Shown piece by piece: positions 16,769 to 26,589 of a stretch of DNA of 64,000 nucleotides. The notes below the pieces were generated by a model. That model was not told where the DNA came from. It searched no databases and was given only the letters and a program-made list of their open reading frames with translations. The stretch's first letter is position 1; every line of letters begins with the position of its first letter. The position numbers were made by a program, and so were the translations under genes. The stretch lies in contig NZ_WXVU01000001.1 of the NCBI RefSeq assembly GCF_009900745.1, positions 786,518 to 850,517 of the forward strand. The letters run 5' to 3'. The DNA is from Chryseobacterium sp. c4a (GTDB lineage Bacteria; Bacteroidota; Bacteroidia; Flavobacteriales; Weeksellaceae).

Positions 16769-18685
16769 TTATTTGTAACTTCTTACCGTTGGCTGTATTT
16801 CTTCGAAGGTCAATGGTTCCTTAACCAGTTCAGGTTCGCCATTTTCACCTGTCCATGCCCATGCTGAAATAAACTGGTATTCTGCATCATTTCTCATGGC
16901 TTCACCATCCGGAGTCTGATATTCTTCACGGAAGTGAGCACCACAGGACTCATTACGGGTTAAAGCATCATAACACATCAGTTCTCCGATTTCAAAATAA
17001 TCCGCCACACGGCCAGCCTTTTCCAGCTCGGCATTCATTGTATTGCCATTTCCAGAGACTCTTACATCTTTATAGAACTCTTGTTTTAGTTTTCTAATCT
17101 CCTGAATAGCATATTTCAATCCTTCTTCATTCCTTGCCAGCCCGCAATAATCATACAGCAGCTTTCCTAACGTTTTATGAAAATAGTCTACGGTTTTAGT
17201 TCCTTTGATACTCATTAAATCCTGAATCTGATTTTTAATGGCATTCTCAGCCTGTTCAAACTCTGGAGCATCCGGTGAAATTTTCCCGGTGTGAATTTCA
17301 TCCGCCAGATAATTGGCAATCGTATAAGGAGCAATGAAATAGCCATCTACAGAAGCCTGCAAAAGAGAATTGGCTCCCAATCTATTGGCTCCATGATCTG
17401 CAAAATTAGCTTCTCCCAATGCAAATAGTCCAGGAACGGTAGTCATCAGTTCGTAATCTACCCAAAGGCCACCCATGGAGAAGTGGGCAGAAGGAGAGAT
17501 CATCATAGGTTCTTTATAAGCATCATATCCTGTGATTTTAAGATACATATCGAATAAGTTTCCGTATTTCTCTTTGATTTTTTCTTTTCCTTGTTCTTTA
17601 ATGGCTTTTGAAAAATCAAGATATACAGCATTCTTTAAAGGCCCAATTCCAAAACCTGCATCAATTCTTTCTTTAGCGGCACGTGACGAAATATCTCTTG
17701 GAGCTAAATTTCCAAACGCCGGATATCTTCTTTCCAGATAATAATCTCTTTCATTTTCAGGAATGTCATTGGGAGCTCTGTTTTCATCCTGTTTTGCAGG
17801 AACCCAGATTCGTCCGTCATTACGTAATGATTCGGACATCAATGTCAATTTGGATTGATAATCTCCGGATTGCGGCAGGGAAGTAGGGTGTACCTGAATC
17901 CAGCTTGGGGAAGCCATTAAGGCTCCTTTTTTATGCGCTCTCCAGATGGCTGAACCATTACATCCCATGGCTAGTGTAGATAGATAATAAATCTTTCCAT
18001 AGCCTCCGGTTGCCAGAATTACAGCATGAGCCGCATGTCTTTCTATTTCTCCCGTATCTAAATTCCTTACTATAATTCCTCTTGCCTTTCCATCAATTGT
18101 GACCAGATCAAGCATTTCATGTCTCGAAAACAATTGTACAGAACCCTTTCCGACCTGTCTCATCAAAGCCTGATAAGCTCCCAGTAGCAACTGCTGTCCG
18201 GTTTGTCCTCTTGCATAGAAAGTACGGCTTACCTGAACTCCTCCAAAAGAACGGTTGTTAAGGTAACCACCATATTCACGTCCGAAAGGAACTCCCTGTG
18301 CTACGGCTTGATCGATGAGGTTTAAAGAGCATTCTGCCATTCGGTATACGTTGGCTTCACGGGCTCTGAAGTCACCACCTTTCAAGGTATCAACGAACAT
18401 TCTATATACACTGTCACCATCGTTTTTATAATTTTTAGCAGCATTTACTCCACCTTGTGCTGCTACAGAGTGCGCTCGCCTTGGACTGTCCTGAAAACAG
18501 AATGCCTTTACATTGTATCCCATTTCTCCTAAAGAGGCAGCAATAGAGCTTCCGGCAAGACCTGTTCCTACAACAATCACATCAAGCTTTTTACGGTTGG
18601 CCGGGTTCACAAGCTTGGCTTTCTTTTTATAGTATGCCCATTTATCTTCCAACGGGCCTTGTGGTATTTTTGAATCTAAAATCAT
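16769..18685 (-). CDS. sdhA: Succinate dehydrogenase/fumarate reductase flavoprotein subunit
   Basis: This 638-aa protein has the FAD-binding start [21 protein letters not shown], the FAD-attachment region in [14 protein letters not shown], the active-site region YGREYGG, and the C-terminal motifs [17 protein letters not shown] and FLIFDR-type tail of the family. It oxidises succinate to fumarate. It is preceded by the cytochrome gene (12-bp gap) and followed by sdhB. The order C-A-B is standard for this group. Confidence 0.97.
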   Translation of the reverse strand: MILDSKIPQGPLEDKWAYYKKKAKLVNPANRKKLDVIVVGTGLAGSSIAASLGEMGYNVKAFCFQDSPRRAHSVAAQGGVNAAKNYKNDGDSVYRMFVDTLKGGDFRAREANVYRMAECSLNLIDQAVAQGVPFGREYGGYLNNRSFGGVQVSRTFYARGQTGQQLLLGAYQALMRQVGKGSVQLFSRHEMLDLVTIDGKARGIIVRNLDTGEIERHAAHAVILATGGYGKIYYLSTLAMGCNGSAIWRAHKKGALMASPSWIQVHPTSLPQSGDYQSKLTLMSESLRNDGRIWVPAKQDENRAPNDIPENERDYYLERRYPAFGNLAPRDISSRAAKERIDAGFGIGPLKNAVYLDFSKAIKEQGKEKIKEKYGNLFDMYLKITGYDAYKEPMMISPSAHFSMGGLWVDYELMTTVPGLFALGEANFADHGANRLGANSLLQASVDGYFIAPYTIANYLADEIHTGKISPDAPEFEQAENAIKNQIQDLMSIKGTKTVDYFHKTLGKLLYDYCGLARNEEGLKYAIQEIRKLKQEFYKDVRVSGNGNTMNAELEKAGRVADYFEIGELMCYDALTRNESCGAHFREEYQTPDGEAMRNDAEYQFISAWAWTGENGEPELVKEPLTFEEIQPTVRSYK

Positions 18686-18697
18686 GATGAGGTCTTT

Positions 18698-19354
18698 TTA
18701 ATGATAAGTAAAGAATACATAAACAGGCATAAGGGCAAAACCTAAACTGATAATAATGGAATAGGCTGTTCCAGCAATTTTAACCCATTTTACAAACTTC
18801 GGGTGGTATAACCCAAGTGTTCTTACAGAGCTGTACAATCCGTGGATTAAGTGATAGCATAAAGCAATCATAGAAAGTACATAAATAACCACGTACCACC
18901 ATTCTTTAAATACTGTTACTACCAAGATATACAAGTCTTTATTTCCATTCTCATCCAAAGGCGGATTTCCGAATTTATAGACATACCAGAAATTTTGAAA
19001 ATGAATTACCAGGAAGATCAGGATCAACGTTCCAAGGATACCCATATTTCTGGAAGCCCATTTGCTGGCTCTTCCGCGTCTGTCATTTTGATAGCTGCCA
19101 CCGGATTTTTTATTTTTAAGGGTGATCATCAGCCCATCTACAGCATGCAGAATAATACTGGCATACAAAACGTAAGAAACTATTTTGATAATGATATTTC
19201 CTGATAAAAAATGCGAATAGGCATTGAATTGCAGATGTGCTTGCTCCTGAGGGAGAAAAAGTTGAAGATTTCCGAGGAAATGAATCAACAGGAAGAATCC
19301 CAAAAAGAGTCCTGTAAGGCACATCAGCATTTTTCTTGACAATGTTGATAACAT
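18698..19354 (-). CDS. sdhC: Succinate dehydrogenase cytochrome b subunit
   Basis: This 218-aa protein has five hydrophobic helices (about 8-28, 55-78, 100-122, 150-172 and 190-213), the size and topology of the single membrane subunit of B-type (Wolinella/Bacillus-like) enzymes. Candidate heme-ligand histidines are His25, His71, His119 and His164 or His168. It anchors the complex and reduces or oxidises menaquinone. The next upstream gene is the dicarboxylate transporter, 16 bp away. Confidence 0.92.
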   Translation of the reverse strand: MLSTLSRKMLMCLTGLFLGFFLLIHFLGNLQLFLPQEQAHLQFNAYSHFLSGNIIIKIVSYVLYASIILHAVDGLMITLKNKKSGGSYQNDRRGRASKWASRNMGILGTLILIFLVIHFQNFWYVYKFGNPPLDENGNKDLYILVVTVFKEWWYVVIYVLSMIALCYHLIHGLYSSVRTLGLYHPKFVKWVKIAGTAYSIIISLGFALMPVYVFFTYH

Positions 19355-19370
19355 ATATTTGATTTAATAA

Positions 19371-20801
19371 TTAATAATATCCTAAAACTTTCATCCATAG
19401 ACCTCCTACAACCATATAGATAATTAAGAGTACCACTCCTATTTCAAGACCTCGAAGCCACCAGACTTTAAGATCAACATATCCGCTACCAAAGAATACC
19501 GGAGCCGGGCCATGTCCGTAATGGGTAAGTACCCCATAAATAGAACCCATGAAACCAAGCATCATTGCTAATAACATAGGAGGAATTCCCAGAGAAACAC
19601 CTACCCCTAACAATGCTGCATACATCGCTGCTACGTGAGCTGTAGCACTAGCGAAAATATAGTGACTGAAGAAATAAACGACGATAATAACCGGGAAAGC
19701 TACCTGCCAGCTCAATCCTCCGATTTGTACCTTGATAAGGTTACTGAACCAGCCAATGAAACCTAATTCATTTAAAGAACTAGCCATCATCACTAAAACA
19801 GCAAACCATACAATGGTATCCCAAGCTCCTTTTTCACCTTTTACATCTTCCCAGGTCAATACTGAAGTTAAGAGCAATAATGTTAACCCGATAAATGCAG
19901 TAGTTGTAGCATCAATAGAAAGCGCTCCACCAAAAATCCAAAGGAATAAAAGAATGAAGAAAGCTAGTAACATCAGCCATTCGTTTCTTGATATAGGCCC
20001 CATTTCTTTTAACTTCTGAGCCGCCATTTTCGGTGCATCACCTGTTTTTTTCAATTCAGGCGGATATAATTTATACAATACCAATGGAACAACGAAGAAT
20101 GCTACTAAACCAGGGACAAAACCAGCTGCTGCCCACGACATCCACGTAATATCAATACCAAGGTTGGCTGCAAATTTCTGACACATCGGGTTACTTGCAG
20201 TTCCGGTTAAGAACATAGAAGAAGCGATGAGGTTCATATAATAACTATTCAATGTTAAAAATGAGCCCAGCTTTCTATGGGTTTCCGGTTTTTCAGGAAC
20301 GGAATCAAAGCTTATCGCCATAGATTTCATGATTGGGTAGATAATTCCTCCTCCTCTGGCTGTATTACTTGGAATAGCAGGAGCCAGACAAACGTCTGCA
20401 AGCCCTAATCCGTACGCCAATCCTAATGAACTTTTACCAAAAACTCTGATGAATAAAAAGGCAATACGGTTTCCTAGCCCCGTTTTGATAAATCCTCTGG
20501 CAATAAAGAATGAAATCCCAATCAGCCAGATTACTTTATCTCCAAATCCGGAAAGTGCTTTGGTAATAGATTTTCCAGCATCTCCGGGAGCTACAACCTG
20601 AGTAAGCGCTGTGAATCCAATCGCCATCATACACATTGTTCCCATAGGAGCTGCTTTTAAAATAATTCCTAAAATGGTTGCTGCAAAAATGGCAAACAAA
20701 TGCCAGGCATCCGGAGTAACCCCATCCGGAGCAGGAATGAACCAGATGATTAACGCAACGACAAATGTGATCGCAACGTTTTTAATATTAATTTCTTTCA
20801 T
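19371..20801 (-). CDS. DASS-family dicarboxylate/sodium symporter
   Basis: This 476-aa inner-membrane carrier has about 11-13 helices. It holds the two substrate-site motifs of the DASS/SLC13 family, SNT in APAIPSNTARGGG (about residue 147) and SAT in FASATAHVAAMY (near residue 385), each in a re-entrant hairpin, and is closest in feel to the 2-oxoglutarate/malate or CitT/YbhI branch. It lies between the porin gene and sdhC on the same strand, which suggests uptake of succinate, fumarate or malate to feed the dehydrogenase. Exact substrate and coupling ion are inferred. Confidence 0.88.
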   Translation of the reverse strand: MKEINIKNVAITFVVALIIWFIPAPDGVTPDAWHLFAIFAATILGIILKAAPMGTMCMMAIGFTALTQVVAPGDAGKSITKALSGFGDKVIWLIGISFFIARGFIKTGLGNRIAFLFIRVFGKSSLGLAYGLGLADVCLAPAIPSNTARGGGIIYPIMKSMAISFDSVPEKPETHRKLGSFLTLNSYYMNLIASSMFLTGTASNPMCQKFAANLGIDITWMSWAAAGFVPGLVAFFVVPLVLYKLYPPELKKTGDAPKMAAQKLKEMGPISRNEWLMLLAFFILLFLWIFGGALSIDATTTAFIGLTLLLLTSVLTWEDVKGEKGAWDTIVWFAVLVMMASSLNELGFIGWFSNLIKVQIGGLSWQVAFPVIIVVYFFSHYIFASATAHVAAMYAALLGVGVSLGIPPMLLAMMLGFMGSIYGVLTHYGHGPAPVFFGSGYVDLKVWWLRGLEIGVVLLIIYMVVGGLWMKVLGYY

Positions 20802-20821
20802 GATACTTACTATTTAATCCG

Positions 20822-21988
20822 TTAAAATCTACTTTGTACTTGCACTATGAATAGATTGTTGTTGTATTGATTCGTATTTTCTACCTGATATTTATAGCGG
20901 TCGAATTGTACTCCCAGCTGAATTCTTGCTCCATAGTTTTTAAGGAACTCAAGGCCTACCATTGGAGTAATTGTTTGTCTTGGATTAGAAGCCATTCTGA
21001 AATTGGTATCCAGATATTCATAACGGCATGATAATTCGAATGCACTGAGGTTTTTATGATTGATTTCATATCTTACATTCGGAAGAAAATATACTCCTCG
21101 TACCAGATACTGATCCGGATTTTCTGGTCGTAACTCGGGAGCAATGGAGTTGTACAGGATATGGTTAGTGGCTTGTTTCGCTTCCAATTGCATATCAAGA
21201 CTCCATTTCGGGTCAAATTTGATCAGAGAGCTGAGATCAACTCCCAAAGCATATACTTTTTTACTGAAAACTTCTCCTATCCCTCCATTCAAACCAACAT
21301 TGAAGTTATATTTTTTCGACAATCCGAAAACCAAACGGGTAGAATATTGTTTTCCGTTGTCATTATCATTGATTTGATTTTTCCCGTTTCCGTTCACTAC
21401 AGAAACCGCATACTGGAAAGGTATTTCTCCAAGTTGAATTTGTCCTGTTGCAGACATACCAATCTGGAAACTTGTCCAGCCCAGTTTTCCAAATTCCGAA
21501 TACTGATTAGACCAATCCAGGGATTTTATAATATCAATAGGATAAGTTTCTTCAATACCGAACCAAGGTCTGAACTGCCCTACGGTCAATGCCAACTTGG
21601 GACTGAAAGTATACTTTAGGTAAGCATTTTCAAGAACTCTGCCTTTAGGGTCATTTTTAAAATCTGCAAGGTTAGCCAAGGCAACGACTTCCGTACGTTT
21701 ACTGATCTGTGCCCGAACTTGAATTCTCATGTATTTCAACATAAAGTTATTATCCGTTCCGGATCCGTCAGTATGATGAAGGCCATTTACATCAACATCC
21801 TTGCTCATTCCTACCAGATAACGTGCCTGAAAAAGCCCTTTGATCTGAAGCTGCGGATATTTTACATTATCTTCTTCCTGTGGTTTTGGTGTGGTCTGTA
21901 GAGAATCCTGGATCTGTGCATTTGCTGAAAACCAGCCCATGAGTATGCACAGGATCAAGCTTCTCTTTTTTAATGAAAAAAAGGCCAT
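20822..21988 (-). CDS. Outer-membrane porin (OprO/OprP-like)
   Basis: The Met at 21988 is chosen because it gives a signal peptide (KKRSLILCILMGWFSANAQ). A frame open to 22075 would add 29 residues with no signal. The mature 360 or so residues form a beta-barrel of the phosphate-selective-porin type: LQIKGLFQARYLVGMSKDVD, the strand-loop GQFRPWFGIEETYP, and a C-terminal Phe (QVQSRF). It likely lets dicarboxylates cross the outer membrane for the adjacent transporter. The 290 bp upstream (21989-22278) contain no gene. Confidence 0.85.
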   Translation of the reverse strand: MAFFSLKKRSLILCILMGWFSANAQIQDSLQTTPKPQEEDNVKYPQLQIKGLFQARYLVGMSKDVDVNGLHHTDGSGTDNNFMLKYMRIQVRAQISKRTEVVALANLADFKNDPKGRVLENAYLKYTFSPKLALTVGQFRPWFGIEETYPIDIIKSLDWSNQYSEFGKLGWTSFQIGMSATGQIQLGEIPFQYAVSVVNGNGKNQINDNDNGKQYSTRLVFGLSKKYNFNVGLNGGIGEVFSKKVYALGVDLSSLIKFDPKWSLDMQLEAKQATNHILYNSIAPELRPENPDQYLVRGVYFLPNVRYEINHKNLSAFELSCRYEYLDTNFRMASNPRQTITPMVGLEFLKNYGARIQLGVQFDRYKYQVENTNQYNNNLFIVQVQSRF

Positions 21989-22278
21989 ATCTATTTGTTT
22001 AATTTTTGCTTTTTTGAAATTGTATTTAAGCATAAAAGTTCCTGTCTCTATCTTTGAAAAGTTGAGGTAATGCACTATGCGTGCTCATATAATGATAAAA
22101 ACTTTTGTTACTTAAATCCTTCCGTTAAACCTCCTACTTATACTTCTTCAGAGGAAGGAAATGATCTTATATCTCATCCTGAATGTCGTCATTCACGATT
22201 TACAGAATCCTAAGTGTTTTCTGGGTATTTCACAAAGAAACATTTAAGATTATATCTTTATTTTTAAGCTTACTTTTT

Positions 22279-23328
22279 TTATTCTAAGCCTAAGAATTTG
22301 AAAGATGGAGTTTCTTTGAAGCTAGTGTTCGATTTTCCGTGATAAGTCTGGTAGTTACTTAGATCCAGTTTCATCACCTTTCCTTTTGCACTCAGGTCAA
22401 AATCTTTAAGATCTACCCAGAAAGTGTTTGGAGTGAAAACAGTTTCAAAATAATACACCAGATTTTTCTGATCTGAAACGGAACGCCATCTTGTAGAGGC
22501 AATATTAGGCTCTGTGGCTGAAGAAATTCCGTAAGGTACAGAGCAGTTTCTGATGACACTGAAAATACTGGCCACAGCAGTACGGGTATCAGCGGTTTGT
22601 GGGATGGCATTGATATAGTAAGATGCTCTTACAAATCGGTCTGCTGCGCGATTAGTTCCTGGAAGCATTACAGTCCCTGGAATTCCCTTCCAATAATTGT
22701 TAAGAGCAAGCTGCTCATCAAAAACAGGAGAATTAGTCATTACCGTGTAAGACGGATCGTGATGGATGACTAGTTTTCCGTTGATATATTCAAATACGGC
22801 ATTGTCTCCCGTAGCATCTGAAAGTGAAAGATGGATGGTTGTAAATCTTTCTGTTCCCGGAATATAATCACTGACAACGACGAACGGTTCTTTTCTTGAA
22901 AATTCCACCGCTTCTTTCACTGTAGAGAAGTTGTCAAGATAATACTGAGCCCATAGAGAGATGGCAAGCCCCTTTTTTCCTCCCTTAGGATCGAATTTTG
23001 GATATTGAGATTCCCCTAACCATAGCAAATTGGCTACAAGTCCTTTTTCGTTCATTCCATCTGCAGAAGCAATGTCCCAGCTGGAGCTGATGACGCTGCC
23101 ATATTTGGAAGTCCATTTTACAGATTTAGGGCCGGTTTGGCCATTGCGATCTATTCCTTTTGGAAAAACCCAGAGGTTAGCAGGAATCTCATCACGCCAG
23201 TCCATAGAGCGGGCTGTAAGAATGGTATTTTGCGGGCCTTTATAGACAACTCGGGTACAGGCTTCTGATGGATTCCATAATCCCACTGAAAGGACAAGAG
23301 AAAATAAAATTAATGGGAACTTTTTCAT
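22279..23328 (-). CDS. Choloylglycine-hydrolase-family amidase (penicillin V acylase-like)
   Basis: This 349-aa protein has a signal peptide ending PSEA, so that cleavage exposes Cys24, the Ntn nucleophile. The expected partners follow at the family spacing: Arg40 and Asp43 (TARSMDW), then Asn residues in SADGMNEKG and VMTNSPVFDEQ, and an Arg in ADRFVRASYY. The family cleaves linear amides such as bile-salt conjugates, penicillin V or acyl-homoserine lactones. In a flavobacterium a non-bile amide is more likely. Periplasmic. It stands alone between the porin and phytochrome genes. Confidence 0.9.
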   Translation of the reverse strand: MKKFPLILFSLVLSVGLWNPSEACTRVVYKGPQNTILTARSMDWRDEIPANLWVFPKGIDRNGQTGPKSVKWTSKYGSVISSSWDIASADGMNEKGLVANLLWLGESQYPKFDPKGGKKGLAISLWAQYYLDNFSTVKEAVEFSRKEPFVVVSDYIPGTERFTTIHLSLSDATGDNAVFEYINGKLVIHHDPSYTVMTNSPVFDEQLALNNYWKGIPGTVMLPGTNRAADRFVRASYYINAIPQTADTRTAVASIFSVIRNCSVPYGISSATEPNIASTRWRSVSDQKNLVYYFETVFTPNTFWVDLKDFDLSAKGKVMKLDLSNYQTYHGKSNTSFKETPSFKFLGLE

Positions 23329-23671
23329 AATAGTATTATTTGATATTAAATTTTATATTGAATTCGTTGTGAATAATTCAATTGATTCTGATCATATTCA
23401 TTATTTGGTGATATAAATTTAGCAAAATTTAGTTAAATAACATAATTATTTTAACTGATAAACTGTATTTCATGTTATGAATCATGGTTTAGGGTGTAAA
23501 AACACCATTGTTGGAAATTTTTTCGTATATTTTAGAAATATCGTAGTGAAATCATGTGAAAATCGATAAATTTTTAATGGAGTTTAATGCTGTTTTTTCC
23601 TGCGGTATGATACCATATGATCAGGGTGAAAATTAAATACCACATCACCAAAACCAGTTAAAAAAAAGCTC

Positions 23672-23679
23672 TATATTTG
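23672..23679 (+). promoter_or_regulatory. Putative -7 element for the phytochrome gene
   Basis: TATATTTG matches TAnnTTTG and ends 21 bp before the ATG at 23701. It overlaps an in-frame TTG at 23677, which argues that the ATG is the real start. No good -33 element is seen. The rest of the 372-bp gap (23329-23700) is AT-rich without a gene. Confidence 0.5.
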
Positions 23680-23700
23680 ATAGATAGATTGAAAAGAGAT

Positions 23701-25899
23701 ATGAATTTTATAGAATGTCACGAAGAACCTATCCATATTCCAGGCTCTATACAAAGTTTTGGTTATCTGATTGGCATTGATGCAGAATCTCATTCCATTA
23801 CTTTTTTAAGCCAGAATATATCGGATATTTTTAAAATCGGGAACCTGGATGAGGTATTCGGTAAAATACTGACGGATTTCCCGGAAAGTTTTCAGAATAT
23901 CACAGAGTCGGATATTTATACTTCTCTGGATCGGTTTACAAGACGGGAAAATGAAACGTATTTTGACAAGATTTTTATTAATGAAAAGGAATATCATTTC
24001 TCTGTTTTCAGAAGTGGTGGAAATATCTTCCTTGAATTTGAGGAAGTTCTTATTAATCCTGATAAAAGGATTTCCAATAAGTATGATAATTTTTATGTCA
24101 TAGACAATGAACCTGAGCTTTGGAATCATTTGTTGGAAACACTTTCTAAAGTAGTGAACTATGACCGAATGATGGTTTATAAGTTTATGATGGATGGCTC
24201 AGGAAAGGTAATCGCTGAAAAGAAAAATGAAGAAATGGAAAGTTTTCTGGGACTTCATTATCCAGAGTCGGATATTCCAAAACAGGCTCGGGATCTTTAT
24301 CTTAAAAAAAGAAAGCGAATCTTTAGCAATGTATATGCAGATACAGTTCCGATCCTAAGTAAAACAAACAAAGATATTGATCTTAGTTTTTCTGCATCAC
24401 GTGGAATGTCTCCTGTTCATGGGCAATATCTTAAAAATTCAGGTGTGTCTTCCAGCTTCAGTGTATCAATTATTATAGATAATCATCTTTGGGGATTGGT
24501 CACCTGCCAAAATGTAGAACCCAAACACATTGATCTTGAAGATAGGGTACAGGCCGGAATTTTCACTGCATTAGCCGCTAATGCTTATTCTTCTTTTAAA
24601 TCTAAAAAAGAACTGAATTACCGTCTGGAGCTCAATGAGAGAATCTCACAACTGAAAACGGAGTTTTTAAGACATAATAATTTATTTGATTCTCTGCTTG
24701 AGAGCAAAACAGAAATAAAGAATTTACCAGAAGCGGACGGCCTTGCCATTGTTTCTGATGAAAATATAATCACTGAAGGAGCTGTTCCTACAGCGAAGTG
24801 CATCAGCCGAATTGTACATTGGGCATTGGAAAATACCAGTGACAGAATCTATGTTAACAGAAGCTTTCTTAAAAAACATAGTGAGGAGCTGGAGTTATCC
24901 GAAAATGCAGCCGGAATTATCATTTATTTTATTGAAAGAGATAAAAATGAGATGCTGATCTGGTTTCGAAAAGAATTTGATGAACATATCGACTGGGCTG
25001 GAAATCCGGAAAAGAAAATAGGCGTGTTTTCTCAGAATGGAGAAGACCGACAGATGATTTCTCCCAGAACTTCGTTTCGTATTTTTACAGAAAATATTAA
25101 AGGTCATTCCAAAAGATGGAATTCCAGAAATATACATGCTGTACAGGCCGTTAGAGATCTTATTTTAGAAACCTCTCACAAGAATTATAATGCGATTAAA
25201 AGGCTTAATGATGAGCTTAAAAAAGTGAATGAAGAACTTGATAGTTTTTCTTACACAATATCTCATGATCTGGGAACTCCATTAACGGTTATGAAACTGA
25301 ATGCACAAATGCTTTTGGGCAATCTTACCGATGATTCTGAAAAGAGTAAAACGAAAATTAATACAATCATTGAGGAAATTGATAGTATGGCCGAAATGAT
25401 GCGTGATGTTCTGCAGCTCAGCAGAGCAAAACATAGCGAAATACAGCTTGAAAGCCTTAAAACTGATGCTACAATTCAGAAGATCTCAGACAATGCAAAA
25501 ATTACCTATGGAAGCCCGAAAAGTGAAATTGTTATTAGGGAGTGTCCGGATGTTTTAGCAGATAAAACCATGCTTCATCAGGTGTTTTTGAATATTATCA
25601 ATAACGCGGTAAAATATTCGTCTCATAAAGACCAGCCTAAGGTGGAAATTGAAGGAACGGAAGATGGTCAAACTATTGTTTACAGGATTTCAGATAATGG
25701 GATTGGTATTCCTGAAGAGGAAAAACATAAGATGTTTAAAATCTTTAACCGTATGGATAACGCAAAGACATTCAAAGGAAATGGAGTGGGGTTGTCCATT
25801 GTTCACCGTATTATGAAAAGAATAGGCGGAAATGTAGATTATGAGAGTAATAAAGATGGTACATCATTCATTTTAACGTTCAAAAAACCTTACATTTGA
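23701..25899 (+). CDS. bphP: Bacteriophytochrome sensor histidine kinase
   Basis: This protein is 732 aa from the ATG at 23701. Order of domains: PAS-like (about 10-110, with EEPIHIPGSIQSFGYLI), GAF (about 130-300, with the hallmark YPESDIPKQAR), PHY (about 310-490), HisKA with phospho-acceptor His522 in SHDLGTPL, and an HATPase domain with an N-box (NIINNAVKYS) and GNGVGLSIV. Cys6 in IECHEEP is the position used for biliverdin attachment in bacteriophytochromes. It senses red/far-red light. The heme oxygenase gene follows after 20 bp. No response regulator lies beside it. Confidence 0.95.
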   Translation: MNFIECHEEPIHIPGSIQSFGYLIGIDAESHSITFLSQNISDIFKIGNLDEVFGKILTDFPESFQNITESDIYTSLDRFTRRENETYFDKIFINEKEYHFSVFRSGGNIFLEFEEVLINPDKRISNKYDNFYVIDNEPELWNHLLETLSKVVNYDRMMVYKFMMDGSGKVIAEKKNEEMESFLGLHYPESDIPKQARDLYLKKRKRIFSNVYADTVPILSKTNKDIDLSFSASRGMSPVHGQYLKNSGVSSSFSVSIIIDNHLWGLVTCQNVEPKHIDLEDRVQAGIFTALAANAYSSFKSKKELNYRLELNERISQLKTEFLRHNNLFDSLLESKTEIKNLPEADGLAIVSDENIITEGAVPTAKCISRIVHWALENTSDRIYVNRSFLKKHSEELELSENAAGIIIYFIERDKNEMLIWFRKEFDEHIDWAGNPEKKIGVFSQNGEDRQMISPRTSFRIFTENIKGHSKRWNSRNIHAVQAVRDLILETSHKNYNAIKRLNDELKKVNEELDSFSYTISHDLGTPLTVMKLNAQMLLGNLTDDSEKSKTKINTIIEEIDSMAEMMRDVLQLSRAKHSEIQLESLKTDATIQKISDNAKITYGSPKSEIVIRECPDVLADKTMLHQVFLNIINNAVKYSSHKDQPKVEIEGTEDGQTIVYRISDNGIGIPEEEKHKMFKIFNRMDNAKTFKGNGVGLSIVHRIMKRIGGNVDYESNKDGTSFILTFKKPYI

Positions 25900-25919
25900 G
25901 AAACTTTTAAAACGTTATT

Positions 25920-26471
25920 ATGGTATCAGAATATCTTAAACAAAATACAGCAGACTATCACGATGCAGCCGAGAAACTTTTTAATTCTGAAAAGATTTTT
26001 AATAAAACTTTCACGTTAGAAGACTATAAAAAGATCATCCATACCAACTATCTGATGCTTCTTCACAGTGAAGATAAAATATTCAACAGTCTTTCCGACA
26101 AGTATGCTGATAAGCTTCAGCTTACAGATAGAAAGAAACTTTCTCTTATTGAAAAGGATCTTGTAAGCCTTTCTCTGGAAAATCAGTCAGCATCTCACAA
26201 CCTGGAATTTGAAAATGAACATGAAGCCTTAGGTGCAATGTACGTGATTGAAGGTTCTACGTTGGGTGGGAACGTAATTGCTAAGCAGCTTTCTAAAACG
26301 GAAGGTTTTGATGCCGTAACTTTTAATTTTTTCGGATGCTATCAGGAGAATACGGGGGCAATGTGGAAGAACTTTAAGGAGGTTCTTGATACTGAAGTTT
26401 CAGAGGAAAAGTATGGAGAAGTGCTGTCTGGCGCGAAAAAACTGTATTCATTTTTACTGAATGTCAACTAA
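25920..26471 (+). CDS. bphO: Biliverdin-producing heme oxygenase
   Basis: This 183-aa all-helical protein has His14 (ADYHDAAEKLF) as the likely proximal heme ligand and the distal-helix motif LGAMYVIEGSTLGG, typical of the bacterial BphO/heme-oxygenase-like group. It opens heme to biliverdin, the chromophore needed by the phytochrome kinase encoded 20 bp upstream. Cytoplasmic. The pair is a self-sufficient light-sensing unit. Confidence 0.93.
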   Translation: MVSEYLKQNTADYHDAAEKLFNSEKIFNKTFTLEDYKKIIHTNYLMLLHSEDKIFNSLSDKYADKLQLTDRKKLSLIEKDLVSLSLENQSASHNLEFENEHEALGAMYVIEGSTLGGNVIAKQLSKTEGFDAVTFNFFGCYQENTGAMWKNFKEVLDTEVSEEKYGEVLSGAKKLYSFLLNVN

Positions 26472-26502
26472 TTCCTTTTAATGCTAATAAATTTTCTGAA
26501 AA

Positions 26503-26534
26503 ATTGTGCATTTTTTCAGGATTTATTAAATTTG
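26503..26534 (+). promoter_or_regulatory. Promoter of mdh
   Basis: ATTG (26503-26506), a 20-bp spacer and TAAATTTG (26527-26534) fit the Bacteroidota promoter pattern. The start codon lies 55 bp downstream. Confidence 0.65.
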
Positions 26535-26589
26535 GGAAGTTTCAAATTTAAATAGTAACTAAACAATAAATAATTTAAAAAGTAACAAT

